Positions 1 to 9,219 are shown, numbered from the stretch's first letter. The stretch is DNA of 32,515 bases from an uncultured Bacteroidales bacterium (GCA_902800925.1 CADCGD010000039.1:1-32515); one strand, 5' to 3'. Translations and numbers: made by a program. The notes: a model not told the origin generated them from the letters alone.

Positions 1-966
1 ACTGTTCAGCGTATCGGCAGTCAGTTCCTCCTGTGTCATTGCTTCAAGCGGATAGTTGGTCTTCTTAAGCTGATAGATCAGGAAGGTGGGGGTGCCCGTT
101 TCGAACCAATAGTCTTTAAAGCGCTGACTGGATAGGGTATTCAGCACACTGAATGGATTGTACATGCCTGGAGCATCGACATCGAAATGATAGCCGTCGA
201 AATCATAACGCAGACGCTCGTAGCATTCTTCCTCGGTTAGGCCATTTGCCTCAGCCAAAGCCTTAACATCAGCATCGAAGTATTCATGCAGTTCCTTCTC
301 TGACATGCCACAAATACCAGTATAACGATGGTCCAATGACAAATCAAAAAGGTTGTTCAAATCGCTAAACACCGAGACCTTACCAAACTTGGTAACACCA
401 GCCAGAAATGCAAACTTGATATATCGGTCAGAAGATTTCAAAGCACCATAGAAAGCCTTCAGTGTTGAGCGATACTCTGATTGCAACGCATCGTTGCCAA
501 TAGCTTGCAACATGGGCTTGTCATACTCGTCAACAAGAATGACAACCTGGCGACCAGTCTTTTTGAATGCAGCCTCCAATACCTTCTCGAAGCGCATACT
601 AAATGGCAGGTCAGGGCGGCTCTCACCATAAAGTTTCTCCCAGATACTGAGCGAATCGTCGAGTTTCTTATCGAGAACCTCTGCGTTGTCATATTTGTTA
701 GTGTTTAAATCAAGGTGCATGATGGGGTACTTTTGCCATTCCCATTCCACGGTATCGACGTACAGTCCCTTGAACAATTCGCGCTGACCAGAGAAGAATG
801 CTTCCAGTGTGCTAATCATCAAAGACTTTCCGAAGCGACGCGGACGAGACAAGAAGTAATATTTCCCCTCGTCTATCATCTTCCACATCCATGGTGTCTT
901 ATCAACGTAGACATATCCGCCACGTCGAACTTCACCAAAATTCTGTATACCAATCGGGTACTTCAT
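1..966 (-). CDS. AAA-ATPase-like / PD-(D/E)XK nuclease family protein (3' end outside window)
   Basis: The reverse strand is open for 322 codons from ATG at 966 to the window edge, so the C-terminus is missing. The N-terminus (PIGIQNFGEVRRGG, then YVDKT) and the Walker A-like RPRRFGKS at residues 41-48 are signatures of the AAA-ATPase_like family (Pfam PF09820), which is common in many copies in Bacteroidales. A Walker B-like stretch VVILVDEYDKP lies at residues 141-151. Family members usually end in a PD-(D/E)XK nuclease-like domain, which would lie beyond position 1. The cellular role of the family is not established; a mobile or defence-like role is often suspected. The start is supported by a good promoter whose expected transcription start is about 20 nt upstream. 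The gene diverges from the glucan locus. Confidence 0.88.
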   Translation of the reverse strand, partial: MKYPIGIQNFGEVRRGGYVYVDKTPWMWKMIDEGKYYFLSRPRRFGKSLMISTLEAFFSGQRELFKGLYVDTVEWEWQKYPIMHLDLNTNKYDNAEVLDKKLDDSLSIWEKLYGESRPDLPFSMRFEKVLEAAFKKTGRQVVILVDEYDKPMLQAIGNDALQSEYRSTLKAFYGALKSSDRYIKFAFLAGVTKFGKVSVFSDLNNLFDLSLDHRYTGICGMSEKELHEYFDADVKALAEANGLTEEECYERLRYDFDGYHFDVDAPGMYNPFSVLNTLSSQRFKDYWFETGTPTFLIYQLKKTNYPLEAMTQEELTADTLNS

Positions 967-992
967 AATACACTCTATCTCATTCTTTGGTA

Positions 993-1024
993 CAAAGATA
1001 AGAAGTATTTTTGAAACCACCAAA
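993..1024 (-). promoter_or_regulatory. Bacteroidetes-type promoter of the AAA-ATPase-like gene
   Basis: Read on the minus strand there is TTTG (1024-1021), a 20-nt spacer, then TATCTTTG (1000-993). This matches the Bacteroidetes sigma-ABfr consensus TTTG-N19/21-TAnnTTTG. Its expected start is about 20 nt before the ATG at 966. It sits close to the pseudogene stub that ends at 1120. Confidence 0.7.
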
Positions 1025-1042
1025 CTTTACGGTAAAATTCTT

Positions 1043-1120
1043 ACCGGTTCAGAGATTGACGCCAGCATCATCTACGCAGACTATTACTATATCGAAGCCC
1101 TTCTCAAACTAAAGAAATAA
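1043..1120 (+). pseudogene. C-terminal remnant of a GH88-type unsaturated glucuronyl hydrolase
   Basis: The frame ending at TAA 1118-1120 reads TGSEIDASIIYADYYYIEAL and then LKLKK. That closely resembles the C-terminal end of GH88 unsaturated uronyl hydrolases, which typically finish with a G-x-E-I-D...YADYY-[FYL]-x-EAL-[LI]-R motif. The frame stays open for some codons upstream but shows no recognisable GH88 body, so only about 25 residues look homologous. A terminator follows at 1160. The likely history is truncation, perhaps when the neighbouring AAA-ATPase-like gene arrived. The assignment is from memory of the family, so moderate confidence. Confidence 0.5.
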
Positions 1121-1159
1121 ATATCACGCCGAAACGCGCATATTTTACTACGAAGAAAC

Positions 1160-1193
1160 GAGGGTACGTCAATTTGGACGCACCCTCCTTTTG
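1160..1193 (+). terminator. Rho-independent terminator after the GH88 remnant
   Basis: GAGGGTACGTC (1160-1170) pairs with GACGCACCCTC (1177-1187), with one A/C mismatch, around a 6-nt loop, and CTTTT follows. It probably ended the ancestral gene and now separates it from the regulator. Confidence 0.7.
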
Positions 1194-1233
1194 TTAACTT
1201 AGCGCAAGGAATTGCAAAAAAGAAACAGGTTTC

Positions 1234-1264
1234 TTTGTTTTGTGCTCAACTTTTCGTACCTTTG
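1234..1264 (+). promoter_or_regulatory. Promoter of the sensor-regulator gene
   Basis: TTTG (1234-1237), a 19-nt spacer and TACCTTTG (1257-1264) match the Bacteroidetes consensus. The expected start leaves a short leader of about 18 nt before ATG 1287. Confidence 0.65.
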
Positions 1265-1286
1265 CGATGAAAAACAGACCTAAGAT

Positions 1287-4034
1287 ATGAGACATTGTCT
1301 AATCATATATTTACTGCTAACCACGCTGCACCTATATTCTTTAGAAGTGAAAGACTTCACCTTTTCACACCTAGGAAGAACGGAAGGTATTGACAACCAA
1401 CGTGTTTTCTCACTCTGTCAGACCCCGTCAGGCGCCATTTGGTGGTCCACGATGACGGGTGTTGGACGGTATAATGGTTCGAAAGTGATGAATTATCGCT
1501 TGGACAAGAACACGCCTTATTCACACATGGGCGGACGCGTAATCAACATGACATACGGCGAGAACAAGATCTACGCCTTCGACAACCGTGGGTCTGTCTT
1601 CGTCTTTAATCCCCAGTATGACTGTTTTAACCTTGTAATCAGCATCTCACAGAAACTGGGGCACGAAGTGTCACTGAACGACATTCACGTCATGGGAAAC
1701 AAAATGGCCCTGGCCATGCACGATGGTGTCTATATGCTAAAAGACACCACGCTGACACAGGTGATAAAGAGTGCCTACGTCAGTAAGATAGTACCCGTAA
1801 GGAACCGTCTGCTGTTCTGTACCCGTGACGGCATCTATGATGAGCGGAGCAACCAGTTGCTACCCTACAATGCAGAATACGGTTACTACGATGAGATGTC
1901 GGGACGGCTATGGATAGGCGGTTATGAGAATGGTCTACACCTGATAACGCTCGACAAGAAGGGCAAGATCACTGCTGACAATTTTGTACGTCTCTCGGAT
2001 ATGAGCCCGTACCAGAATCCCATTCGCAGCATTTGCCCCTATGACGACGATACGATGCTTATCGGTGTGGACGGTGAGGGTGTCTTCCAGATGCGTCGTG
2101 ACGGCAGGGGTGACTGTACGCTGCTCTTTGATGCCAATGAGTCAGAACACGGAGTGCTGCACGGCAACGGCGTCTATAGCATGCTGGTGGACAAGTGGCA
2201 GAACATTGTGATAGGCAGCTATTCAGGCGGTATCGACATTGCACGTCCGACAGGCAGTACAACAGCCATCTACCAACACCTGGCCAATAACGGACAGAGT
2301 CTGTTGAACGACCATGTGAACATGGTGATGCCACTCTCGGCAGACATGTTGCTGATGGGTACAGACAATGGTATCAGCATCATCAATTTCACGACAGGGC
2401 AATGGCACCACTCCTGCCAGGGGACAGTGGTGCTTAGTGCCTGCAAAAAGCCGGACGGCGGTGTACTGATAGCCACTTACGGTAAGGGGCTGTTGGATAT
2501 TGATAGTCACGGAATGATGCGCAAGGTCTATACCAAGGACAATAGTCCTCTGAGCGACGACCATGTGTATTCGGCATTCTACGACAAGGATGGTGGCCTA
2601 TGGGTAGGCTCGCTGAATGGCGATCTGCTCTACGAGAAGACACCAAATGCCCAGCTGCAATCCCCCGAGACCCACTACTATCCCATTCACGACGTACAGT
2701 CCATCACGCAGTTAGCCTCTGGACAGATAGCCGTAGGTACTGCCTTCGGTTTGAAACTGATTACCCCTGGCGACCCAGAAGTCAAGGATCTGAACTATGC
2801 CCCTTCGGGTGTCACTGACGTGAATCCGTTTGTGACGCACCTGCTGGCCACCGGAATGGAATTATGGATTGCCACCGATGGCGGAGGCATCTATGTCTTC
2901 CATCTGGCCAAACACGAAAGTCGTCAGATAACCGTCAACGACGGTCTTCCCTCTAATTACGTCAGGAGTCTGGAGAAGAGCAGTGATGGGCGCATCTGGA
3001 TAGCCACCAACGAGGGAATAGCATTTGTTACGCCCGACGCCACCAACAAAGTCATTAATGCCAACTACTGTTATGGCTTCAACAGGGAGTACAGCCTGGG
3101 GGCTGCAGAGACCCTGCCCGACGGCGACCTTATCTTCGGTTCTACAACAGGAGCCATTGTGGTCCATCCGGAAAAGGTCCAGCCCATCAACTATATTGCC
3201 AACATCCGTTTTCTCGGTGTCAACTACGACACAGACCAGAAAGAGCCACAGGACAACCACATGCAGGAAATCTCCGACAAAGGCGAGCTAAGGCTGTCCT
3301 ACTGGCAGCATACCTTTGATCTGTTGTATGAAAGTGTCAATATGCGTAACCATTTCGACATCGTCTACCGCTACAAGATAGGAGATGGCGAATGGAGCAT
3401 GCCTACCGACTTGCAGTATATCCGTTTCATCGAACTGAAGTCGGGAACCCACCAGCTAACGCTGCAATGTGTCAGCCGTACCACGGGTACTGTGATAGAC
3501 ACCAAGGAACTGACCATCATCATTGGCCAACCCTGGTGGAACTCCTGGTGGATGTGGTGCATCTATGTCGTTCTCATCCTATTAGTATTCTATGGGGCCT
3601 GGAAAGTGTACGAGTGGCACGAGAAATATATGCGACTGACTATTGACCACCTGAAAGCTCAAGATGTGCAAAAGATAGCCACACTACCCTACCACGACGA
3701 AGAACCTGCCAGTTCTGTTGAGCCCGAATCGGATTTTATCAACAAAGTGACGCAACTGTTATCAGAACACCTCAGTGACTCCACATTCACCATTGACCAG
3801 CTGTGCCGTGAGATGGCCATGAGTCGCACGCTGTTCTATGTCAAACTGAAGTCGTATACCGGTAAGTCGCCACAAGACTTCATCCGCATCATCCGTCTGG
3901 AACGTGCAGCCTCCATGCTGCGAAACGGGCGAAGCGTATCTGATGCTGCCACACTGACAGGATTCGACAACCCGAAGTATTTCAGTACCGTCTTCAAGAA
4001 ATATTTCGGTGTATCGCCTTCAAAATACCAGTAA
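1287..4034 (+). CDS. Membrane-tethered reg_prop/Y_Y_Y sensor with AraC-type DNA-binding domain, no kinase
   Basis: A 915-residue regulator, likely the local activator of the glucan locus. Residues 1-19 form a signal peptide or anchor. Residues about 25-650 carry repeated propeller blades of reg_prop type (for example LWIGGYENGL, LWIATDGGGI, IWIATNEGIA), enough for the usual pair of seven-bladed propellers. A Y_Y_Y domain lies at about 665-745 and a Trp-rich transmembrane helix at about 750-776. An AraC HTH domain (about 814-915) ends in DPKYFS-like NPKYFSTVFKKYFGVSP. Hybrid two-component systems of this kind normally have histidine kinase, HATPase and receiver domains between membrane and HTH. 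Here only about 35 residues separate the helix from the HTH, so it resembles SusR in layout. The sensed ligand is presumably an oligosaccharide in the periplasm (inference). Confidence 0.92.
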   Translation: MRHCLIIYLLLTTLHLYSLEVKDFTFSHLGRTEGIDNQRVFSLCQTPSGAIWWSTMTGVGRYNGSKVMNYRLDKNTPYSHMGGRVINMTYGENKIYAFDNRGSVFVFNPQYDCFNLVISISQKLGHEVSLNDIHVMGNKMALAMHDGVYMLKDTTLTQVIKSAYVSKIVPVRNRLLFCTRDGIYDERSNQLLPYNAEYGYYDEMSGRLWIGGYENGLHLITLDKKGKITADNFVRLSDMSPYQNPIRSICPYDDDTMLIGVDGEGVFQMRRDGRGDCTLLFDANESEHGVLHGNGVYSMLVDKWQNIVIGSYSGGIDIARPTGSTTAIYQHLANNGQSLLNDHVNMVMPLSADMLLMGTDNGISIINFTTGQWHHSCQGTVVLSACKKPDGGVLIATYGKGLLDIDSHGMMRKVYTKDNSPLSDDHVYSAFYDKDGGLWVGSLNGDLLYEKTPNAQLQSPETHYYPIHDVQSITQLASGQIAVGTAFGLKLITPGDPEVKDLNYAPSGVTDVNPFVTHLLATGMELWIATDGGGIYVFHLAKHESRQITVNDGLPSNYVRSLEKSSDGRIWIATNEGIAFVTPDATNKVINANYCYGFNREYSLGAAETLPDGDLIFGSTTGAIVVHPEKVQPINYIANIRFLGVNYDTDQKEPQDNHMQEISDKGELRLSYWQHTFDLLYESVNMRNHFDIVYRYKIGDGEWSMPTDLQYIRFIELKSGTHQLTLQCVSRTTGTVIDTKELTIIIGQPWWNSWWMWCIYVVLILLVFYGAWKVYEWHEKYMRLTIDHLKAQDVQKIATLPYHDEEPASSVEPESDFINKVTQLLSEHLSDSTFTIDQLCREMAMSRTLFYVKLKSYTGKSPQDFIRIIRLERAASMLRNGRSVSDAATLTGFDNPKYFSTVFKKYFGVSPSKYQ

Positions 4035-4055
4035 CGGAAGGTATAAATTCTATCA

Positions 4056-4102
4056 AAAAAAGGTTTCAAAACTATCACTTTTCTGTTTTGAAACCTTTTT
4101 TG
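4056..4102. terminator. 17-bp perfect inverted repeat, probable terminator of the regulator gene
   Basis: AAAAAAGGTTTCAAAAC (4057-4073) and GTTTTGAAACCTTTTTT (4085-4101) are exact reverse complements around an 11-nt loop. The T-rich right arm would act as the U-tract. It begins 22 bp after the regulator stop. An additional role as a binding site upstream of the GH5 promoter cannot be excluded. Confidence 0.65.
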
Positions 4103-4136
4103 AATGCCATAAGACCTGCCTAGGACGGGAAAAATT

Positions 4137-4144
4137 TACCTTTG
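4137..4144 (+). promoter_or_regulatory. Putative -7 element of the glucan operon promoter
   Basis: TACCTTTG matches TAnnTTTG 46 nt before the GH5 start. No TTTG lies at the normal spacing upstream, which would suit a promoter dependent on an activator such as the adjacent AraC-domain regulator (inference). Confidence 0.5.
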
Positions 4145-4175
4145 CAAGCGAAAATTGAAAACAACTATAATTATT

Positions 4176-4181
4176 AGGAGG
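4176..4181 (+). promoter_or_regulatory. Strong Shine-Dalgarno sequence of the first GH5 gene
   Basis: AGGAGG lies 8 nt before ATG 4190. Canonical ribosome binding sites are uncommon in Bacteroidetes, and the other genes here mostly have A-rich leaders, so this one stands out and fixes the start. Confidence 0.6.
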
Positions 4182-4189
4182 TAAAACAA

Positions 4190-5422
4190 ATGAAACGATT
4201 ACTATCAACAGTATTCTTCTCAGTGCTAACCACATGCTGCATGGTAGCATGTGGAAGTCAGGAAACAGATGCTACTGACGTCACTGACAAGACAACAGGA
4301 CAGAATGAGCCAACGGCAAAGGAATGGAACCAAGGAGTTGTGGGCTGGAATCTCGGAAACCAGTTTGAGTGCTCTGCACCTGGTCAGGATGGCGAGTCCA
4401 TGCAGATTGGCATGGCCGACAACAGCATCAAGGCAGAAACGGCATGGGGCAACCCTGTTGTGACTAAGAAGGTCATCAAGGCTGTTAAAGAGGCTGGCTT
4501 CAACGCCGTGCGCATCCCCATCCGCTGGCAGTGCCACATCACCAATGCAGCAGCCATGAGTATTGACAAGGCATGGATGGCACGTATCAAGGAAGTGGTA
4601 GGCTGGTGCCTGCAGAACGACCTGAAGGTGATTATCAACACCCACCACGACAAATGGTTGGAGGGACGTCCTACCAACGAATACAAGGAAGAGAACAACC
4701 AGAAACTGGCATTGCTGTGGCTGAATATTGCCAGTGAGTTTGCCAGCTACGACTACCGTGTGGCGTTTGCAGGTACCAACGAGGTACACGTCAGGGACAA
4801 CTGGGGCAAGCCCACTGCCGAGAACCTGGCCGTACAGAACAGCTACAACCAGACATTTATCGACGTGGTACGCGCCACGGGTGGCAACAATGCAAAGCGT
4901 CACCTCATCGTGCAGACCTACGTATGTAACCCTGACTTTGGACTGTATAATGGTGACTTCATCATTCCTACGGATGCGGAGAACGGCGGTCTCGACTACG
5001 TGAGTGTGGAGTTCCACTACTATACGCCATGGGACTATGCCGGCGAGTGTAAGTATAACTACTGGGGTGAGCCCTACAAGTCCAAAGGCGAGGCATCACC
5101 CAATGATGAGAAGAGCATGACAGAGTTCTTTGACAAAGTCGTCAACACCTGGAGCAACAAAGGTCTAGGTATTGTTATGGGAGAATGGGGCGTTACTGAC
5201 CGCCAGAAAGCCGGAGAGACCGACCTTATCCATGAGAACATGACCTACTACTGCAGTTTCCTGGTCAGCGAAGCTAAGAAACGTGGTTTCTCTACCTTTA
5301 TCTGGGACAACAACAGCTTCGGCAGTGGTTCCGAGCACTTCGGCATCTTTGACCGCAATGCCAGTATGAAGGTCAAGGCCGACTGGATATTGAAGGGTGT
5401 CATGGAAGGAAAATCGAAATAA
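4190..5422 (+). CDS. GH5 endo-beta-glucanase lipoprotein (subfamily 4-like)
   Basis: A 410-residue lipoprotein with a signal peptide and lipobox MVAC (lipidated Cys21), so it is anchored to the outer membrane and may face the surface. The catalytic domain fills about residues 40-405. Visible GH5 landmarks are GWNLGNQFE, ETAWGNP, AVRIPIRW and INTHHD. The likely acid/base is E198 in GTNEVH and the nucleophile is E332 in VMGEWG. The ETAWGNP region favours GH5_4, which acts on mixed-linkage glucan, cellulose or xyloglucan. Most GH5 enzymes have NEP at the acid/base; here it is NEV. It is the first gene of the enzyme operon, downstream of the regulator, and 20 bp separate it from the second GH5. 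The exact substrate cannot be read from the sequence. Confidence 0.88.
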   Translation: MKRLLSTVFFSVLTTCCMVACGSQETDATDVTDKTTGQNEPTAKEWNQGVVGWNLGNQFECSAPGQDGESMQIGMADNSIKAETAWGNPVVTKKVIKAVKEAGFNAVRIPIRWQCHITNAAAMSIDKAWMARIKEVVGWCLQNDLKVIINTHHDKWLEGRPTNEYKEENNQKLALLWLNIASEFASYDYRVAFAGTNEVHVRDNWGKPTAENLAVQNSYNQTFIDVVRATGGNNAKRHLIVQTYVCNPDFGLYNGDFIIPTDAENGGLDYVSVEFHYYTPWDYAGECKYNYWGEPYKSKGEASPNDEKSMTEFFDKVVNTWSNKGLGIVMGEWGVTDRQKAGETDLIHENMTYYCSFLVSEAKKRGFSTFIWDNNSFGSGSEHFGIFDRNASMKVKADWILKGVMEGKSK

Positions 5423-5442
5423 CATAATAACTACATAAAAAA

Positions 5443-6579
5443 ATGAGAAAGCTTATGAATTACATGGCAGTGATTGCCATGACGATGTTGGCGATGACAG
5501 CCTGCACGAAAAAGAGTGAGACCAACGAAGTAAATAATTTCAAGATTCAGCGTGGTACGAACGTGAGCCACTGGCTATCACAGTCGGAGGAACGTGGTGA
5601 GGCTCGTGAGCAACACATCCAGGAGGACGACTTTGCGCGCCTCGATTCACTGGGCTTCGACTTCGTACGTCTGCCGATTGACGAGGTACAGTTCTGGGAC
5701 GAGGAGGGCAACAAGCTTCCTGAAGCCTGGGAACTGATGATTAATGCCATCAACTGGGCAGAGAAGCATCACCTGCGCACCATCGTCGACCTGCACATCA
5801 TCCGTTCACACTATTTCAATGCTGTCAACGAAGGACAAGCCGATGCCAACACCTTGTTTACCTCTGAGAAGTCACAGCAGGACCTCATCAACATGTGGTA
5901 TCAGCTATCTGACGTGCTGAAGGGCTACAGCGTGGACTCAGTAGCTTACGAGTTTATGAACGAACCCGTTGCTGACGACCACGAACAGTGGAACCAACTC
6001 ATTGCTAAGGTTCATCAGGCGCTGCGCGAGCGTGAGCCTCAGCGTACACTGGTCATTGGCTCGAACATGTGGCAGGGCTACGAGACCATGAAGTACCTGA
6101 AGGTACCCGAGAATGACAAGAATATCATCCTCTCGTTCCACTATTATAACCCCATGATTCTGACTCACTACGGTGCATGGTGGACACCTATCGGCAAGTA
6201 CACAGGTAAGGTAAACTATCCCGGCGTGCTGGTGTCACAGGAGGACTACGAGGCAGCTCCCGACTCTGTTAAGAAGCTGATTGACGAGAACCACTACACT
6301 ACACAGGAGTGGAACATCGACAAGATCCGTGCTGACTTCAAGGATGCCATCGCTGCTGCCAAGAAGTATGACTTGCAACTGTTCTGTGGCGAGTGGGGTG
6401 TCTACGAACCCGTGGACCGCGAGCTGGCCTACAAGTGGACCAAGGACATGCTTACTGTGTTCAAAGAGAACAATATCGCATGGACAACCTGGTGCTATGA
6501 TGCTGACTTCGGTTTCTGGGACCAGAAGAAGCACGACTTCAAGGACAAGGGACTTGTTGACCTCTTAACAGAGAAATAA
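5443..6579 (+). CDS. GH5 cellulase-like lipoprotein
   Basis: A 378-residue lipoprotein with lipobox MTAC (Cys21). It is a single GH5 barrel: RGTNVSHW near the start, [15 protein letters not shown], the acid/base E174 in [14 protein letters not shown], and the nucleophile E317 in FCGEWGV. It is only distantly similar to the preceding GH5 and clearly belongs to another subfamily, so the pair is not a recent duplication. It probably works with the first enzyme on beta-glucan, one perhaps attacking polymer and the other shorter chains (inference). It lies in the same operon; the next start is 70 bp downstream, across a short tandem array. Confidence 0.87.
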   Translation: MRKLMNYMAVIAMTMLAMTACTKKSETNEVNNFKIQRGTNVSHWLSQSEERGEAREQHIQEDDFARLDSLGFDFVRLPIDEVQFWDEEGNKLPEAWELMINAINWAEKHHLRTIVDLHIIRSHYFNAVNEGQADANTLFTSEKSQQDLINMWYQLSDVLKGYSVDSVAYEFMNEPVADDHEQWNQLIAKVHQALREREPQRTLVIGSNMWQGYETMKYLKVPENDKNIILSFHYYNPMILTHYGAWWTPIGKYTGKVNYPGVLVSQEDYEAAPDSVKKLIDENHYTTQEWNIDKIRADFKDAIAAAKKYDLQLFCGEWGVYEPVDRELAYKWTKDMLTVFKENNIAWTTWCYDADFGFWDQKKHDFKDKGLVDLLTEK

Positions 6580-6580
6580 T

Positions 6581-6628
6581 TCGAAACGTCGAAGCATCGA
6601 AACTTCGAAACATCGAAATATCGACAAA
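6581..6628. repeat. 8-bp tandem array (six TCGAAAnn-type units)
   Basis: Consecutive octamers TCGAAACG, TCGAAGCA, TCGAAACT, TCGAAACA, TCGAAATA and TCGACAAA start directly after the GH5 stop codon and end about 20 bp before the phosphorylase start. The array contains TTCGAA palindromes. No coding function is seen. Confidence 0.75.
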
Positions 6629-6649
6629 ACAAAAAAAACAACAATAACT

Positions 6650-9139
6650 ATGAAGACATTTGGACATTTCGATGACCAGCATCGCGAGTACGTCATCACC
6701 AACCCCGCAACACCGTTCCCTTGGATTAACTATTTAGGCAACGAGGACTTCTTCGGACTGATTTCAAATACTGCCGGTGGCTACGACTTCTACAAAGACG
6801 CTAAGTTCCGCCGCATCACACGTTACCGCTACAATGGTGTCCCCATGGATGCCGGAGGCCGCTACTTCTATATCAAGGATGGCGAGACTGTATGGAATCC
6901 TGGCTGGAAGCCCTGCAAGACTCCCCTGGAAAGCTACGAGTGCCGTCACGGCATGAACTACACCCGCATTACGGGTAGCAAGAACGGTGTGGAAGCCTCT
7001 GTACTCTTCTTCGTTCCTCTGCACACATGGGCAGAGGTGCAGAAACTGACACTGAAGAACAACTCTAAGGAAGTGAAGACGCTGAAACTCTTCTCGTTTG
7101 CTGAGTGGTGTCTGTGGAATGCCGCTACCGATATGGAGAACTTCCAGCGTAACTGGTCTACCGGTGAGGTGGAGATAGAGAACGGCTCTACCATCTATCA
7201 CAAGACCGAGTATAAGGAGCGCCGCAACCACTATGCCTACTATGCCCTGACCAATGCCAAGGCTGACGGCTATGACACCGACCGCGAGTCGTTTATCGGC
7301 TTGTATAACGACTTCTCTAATCCTCAGTGCGTGATGGCTGGCAAGCCCGCCAACTCACTGGCTCACGGCTGGAGCCCCATTGCCTCACATTATAAAGAGG
7401 TGACACTGCAGCCAGGCGAGCAGAAGGACTTCATCTTCGTGCTGGGTTACGTAGAGAACGAGCAGGAGGAGAAGTTCTGTCAGGAAGATATTGCCCGCAA
7501 GCAGCGTGGCGAGCTCATCTCATCACAGGATTCTGATGTAACGCTGGTGAATAAGAAGAAAGCTCATGCCATCATCGAGCGCTTCGCAACAGTTGAGGCT
7601 GTAGATGCAGCATTCCAAGAGCTGAACAGTTTGTGGGATGGTCTGCTGTCGAAGTTCACTGTCAAGAGTGACGACGAGCGCATGAACCGTATGGTCAACA
7701 TCTGGAACCAGTATCAGTGTATGATAACGTTCTGCTTCTCTCGTTCGGCATCGTTCTTTGAGAGCGGCGTGGGCCGTGGCATGGGATTCCGCGACTCTAA
7801 CCAAGACCTTGTAGGCTTCGTTCACCAGATTCCGAGTCGTGCCCGTCAGCGCATCATCGATATTGCCTCTACGCAGTTCCCCGATGGTGGCTGCTACCAC
7901 CAGTACCAGCCACTTACCAAGCGTGGCAATAACGATATCGGTGGCGGTTTCAACGATGACCCTTGCTGGCTCATCTTCGGTACCGTGGCATACATCAAGG
8001 AGACGGGCGACTTCTCTATCCTCGACGAGCAGGTTCCCTGGGACAACCAGCCTGGCAGTGAGGTGTCACTCTTCGAACACCTACGCATCTCGTTCAACCA
8101 CGTGGTAGAGAACCTTGGTCCTCACATGTTGCCACTCATCGGTCGTGCCGACTGGAACGACTGTCTGAACCTGAACTGCTTCTCATGGGATCCCAACGAG
8201 TCGTTCCAGACCACAGAGAACAATAGCGTGGGCAGTAAAGCCGAGTCACTGATGATTGCCGGTCTCTTCGTATTGACGGGCAAGCAATATGTGGAGCTTT
8301 GCGAGAAGATGGGCAAGACAGAAGAAGCTCAGCGCGCTCAGAAGTGCATCGACGCTATGGTTGAGGCCGTGAAGAAGCATGGCTGGGATGGTGACTGGTA
8401 TTTGCGTGCATATGATTTTTATGGCAATAAGATTGGTAGTAAGGATTGTGAAGAGGGTAAGATCTTCATCGAGAGTCAGGGTTTCTGCACCATGGCCGGT
8501 ATCGGTCTCGAGGATGGCATGGTGGAGAAAGCTCTCGATTCTTGTAAGAAGTATCTCGACTGTGAGCACGGTATGGTACTCAACAACCCCGCCTTCACCC
8601 GCTACTATGTAGAGATGGGTGAGATCTCCAGCTATCCCGCAGGATACAAGGAGAATGCCGGTATCTTTTGCCATAACAACCCATGGGTCATCATTGGTGA
8701 GACGGTAGCCCGTCGTGGTAACGATGCCTGGGAGCACTATACCAAGATTTGTCCTGCATGGATCAAGGACCAGCAGCTGCACAAGGTAGAACCATACGTC
8801 TACTGTCAGATGGTTGCCGGTAAGGATGCCGCCAAGCCTGGCGAGGGTAAGAACTCATGGCTCACTGGTACCGCTGCCTGGAACTGGATTACCATTACAC
8901 AGTATATCCTGGGTATCAAGCCCACCTACGACGGTATCGAGATTGATCCTTGTATCCCGTCAACGCTCAAGGAGTATACGGTACACCGTGTGCTGCGCGA
9001 TGCAGAGTTTGACATCACGGTGAAGAACCCCGACGGCAAGGAGAGCGGAGTAAAGAGCATTGTACTCGACGGTTCTCCTGTTGAGGGCTGCGTTATCACC
9101 GCAACACCCGGTAAGCACACTGTGGAAGTGATTATGTAA
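6650..9139 (+). CDS. GH94 cellobiose phosphorylase
   Basis: An 829-residue protein without a signal peptide, so cytoplasmic. It has the full cellobiose phosphorylase plan: an N-terminal beta-sandwich domain (about 1-290, starting [16 protein letters not shown]), a linker, an (alpha/alpha)6 barrel (about 340-740) and a C-terminal jelly roll. The barrel holds GFRDSNQDL and the RADWND motif at residues 499-504, which carries the general-acid aspartate of the family. The reaction is cellobiose plus phosphate to alpha-glucose 1-phosphate plus glucose, which saves ATP over hydrolysis. Length and sequence favour cellobiose over cellodextrin phosphorylase, which is longer. It follows two GH5 genes and precedes a sugar symporter, fitting import and phosphorolysis of cellobiose. 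Confidence 0.93.
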   Translation: MKTFGHFDDQHREYVITNPATPFPWINYLGNEDFFGLISNTAGGYDFYKDAKFRRITRYRYNGVPMDAGGRYFYIKDGETVWNPGWKPCKTPLESYECRHGMNYTRITGSKNGVEASVLFFVPLHTWAEVQKLTLKNNSKEVKTLKLFSFAEWCLWNAATDMENFQRNWSTGEVEIENGSTIYHKTEYKERRNHYAYYALTNAKADGYDTDRESFIGLYNDFSNPQCVMAGKPANSLAHGWSPIASHYKEVTLQPGEQKDFIFVLGYVENEQEEKFCQEDIARKQRGELISSQDSDVTLVNKKKAHAIIERFATVEAVDAAFQELNSLWDGLLSKFTVKSDDERMNRMVNIWNQYQCMITFCFSRSASFFESGVGRGMGFRDSNQDLVGFVHQIPSRARQRIIDIASTQFPDGGCYHQYQPLTKRGNNDIGGGFNDDPCWLIFGTVAYIKETGDFSILDEQVPWDNQPGSEVSLFEHLRISFNHVVENLGPHMLPLIGRADWNDCLNLNCFSWDPNESFQTTENNSVGSKAESLMIAGLFVLTGKQYVELCEKMGKTEEAQRAQKCIDAMVEAVKKHGWDGDWYLRAYDFYGNKIGSKDCEEGKIFIESQGFCTMAGIGLEDGMVEKALDSCKKYLDCEHGMVLNNPAFTRYYVEMGEISSYPAGYKENAGIFCHNNPWVIIGETVARRGNDAWEHYTKICPAWIKDQQLHKVEPYVYCQMVAGKDAAKPGEGKNSWLTGTAAWNWITITQYILGIKPTYDGIEIDPCIPSTLKEYTVHRVLRDAEFDITVKNPDGKESGVKSIVLDGSPVEGCVITATPGKHTVEVIM

Positions 9140-9141
9140 GC

Positions 9142-9208
9142 GGGCTCTGCCCTAAATGACAAATGATACGGCCTTCGGCCTAAATGATAATTGATAAATG
9201 ATAATTGA
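9142..9208. repeat. Intergenic hairpins plus 14-bp tandem repeat
   Basis: Two small GC hairpins, GGGC-tct-GCCC (9142-9152) and GGCC-ttc-GGCC (9170-9180), are each followed by a TAAATGA-rich tract. After the second, TAAATGATAATTGA occurs twice in tandem (9181-9194, 9195-9208). The region separates the phosphorylase and transporter genes. It may affect mRNA stability or be a decayed repeat; no promoter is evident. Confidence 0.6.
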
Positions 9209-9219
9209 TAAATAATCAT

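Noticed and set aside
4226-5017. 263-codon minus-strand open frame opposite the first GH5 gene
   Set aside because: The GH5 frame is clearly real, with both catalytic residues; the opposite frame shows no recognisable domain.
9205-9219. Upstream TTG start for the sugar symporter
   Set aside because: The five extra residues come from the tandem-repeat tract, and ATG 9220 gives the usual GPH N-terminus.
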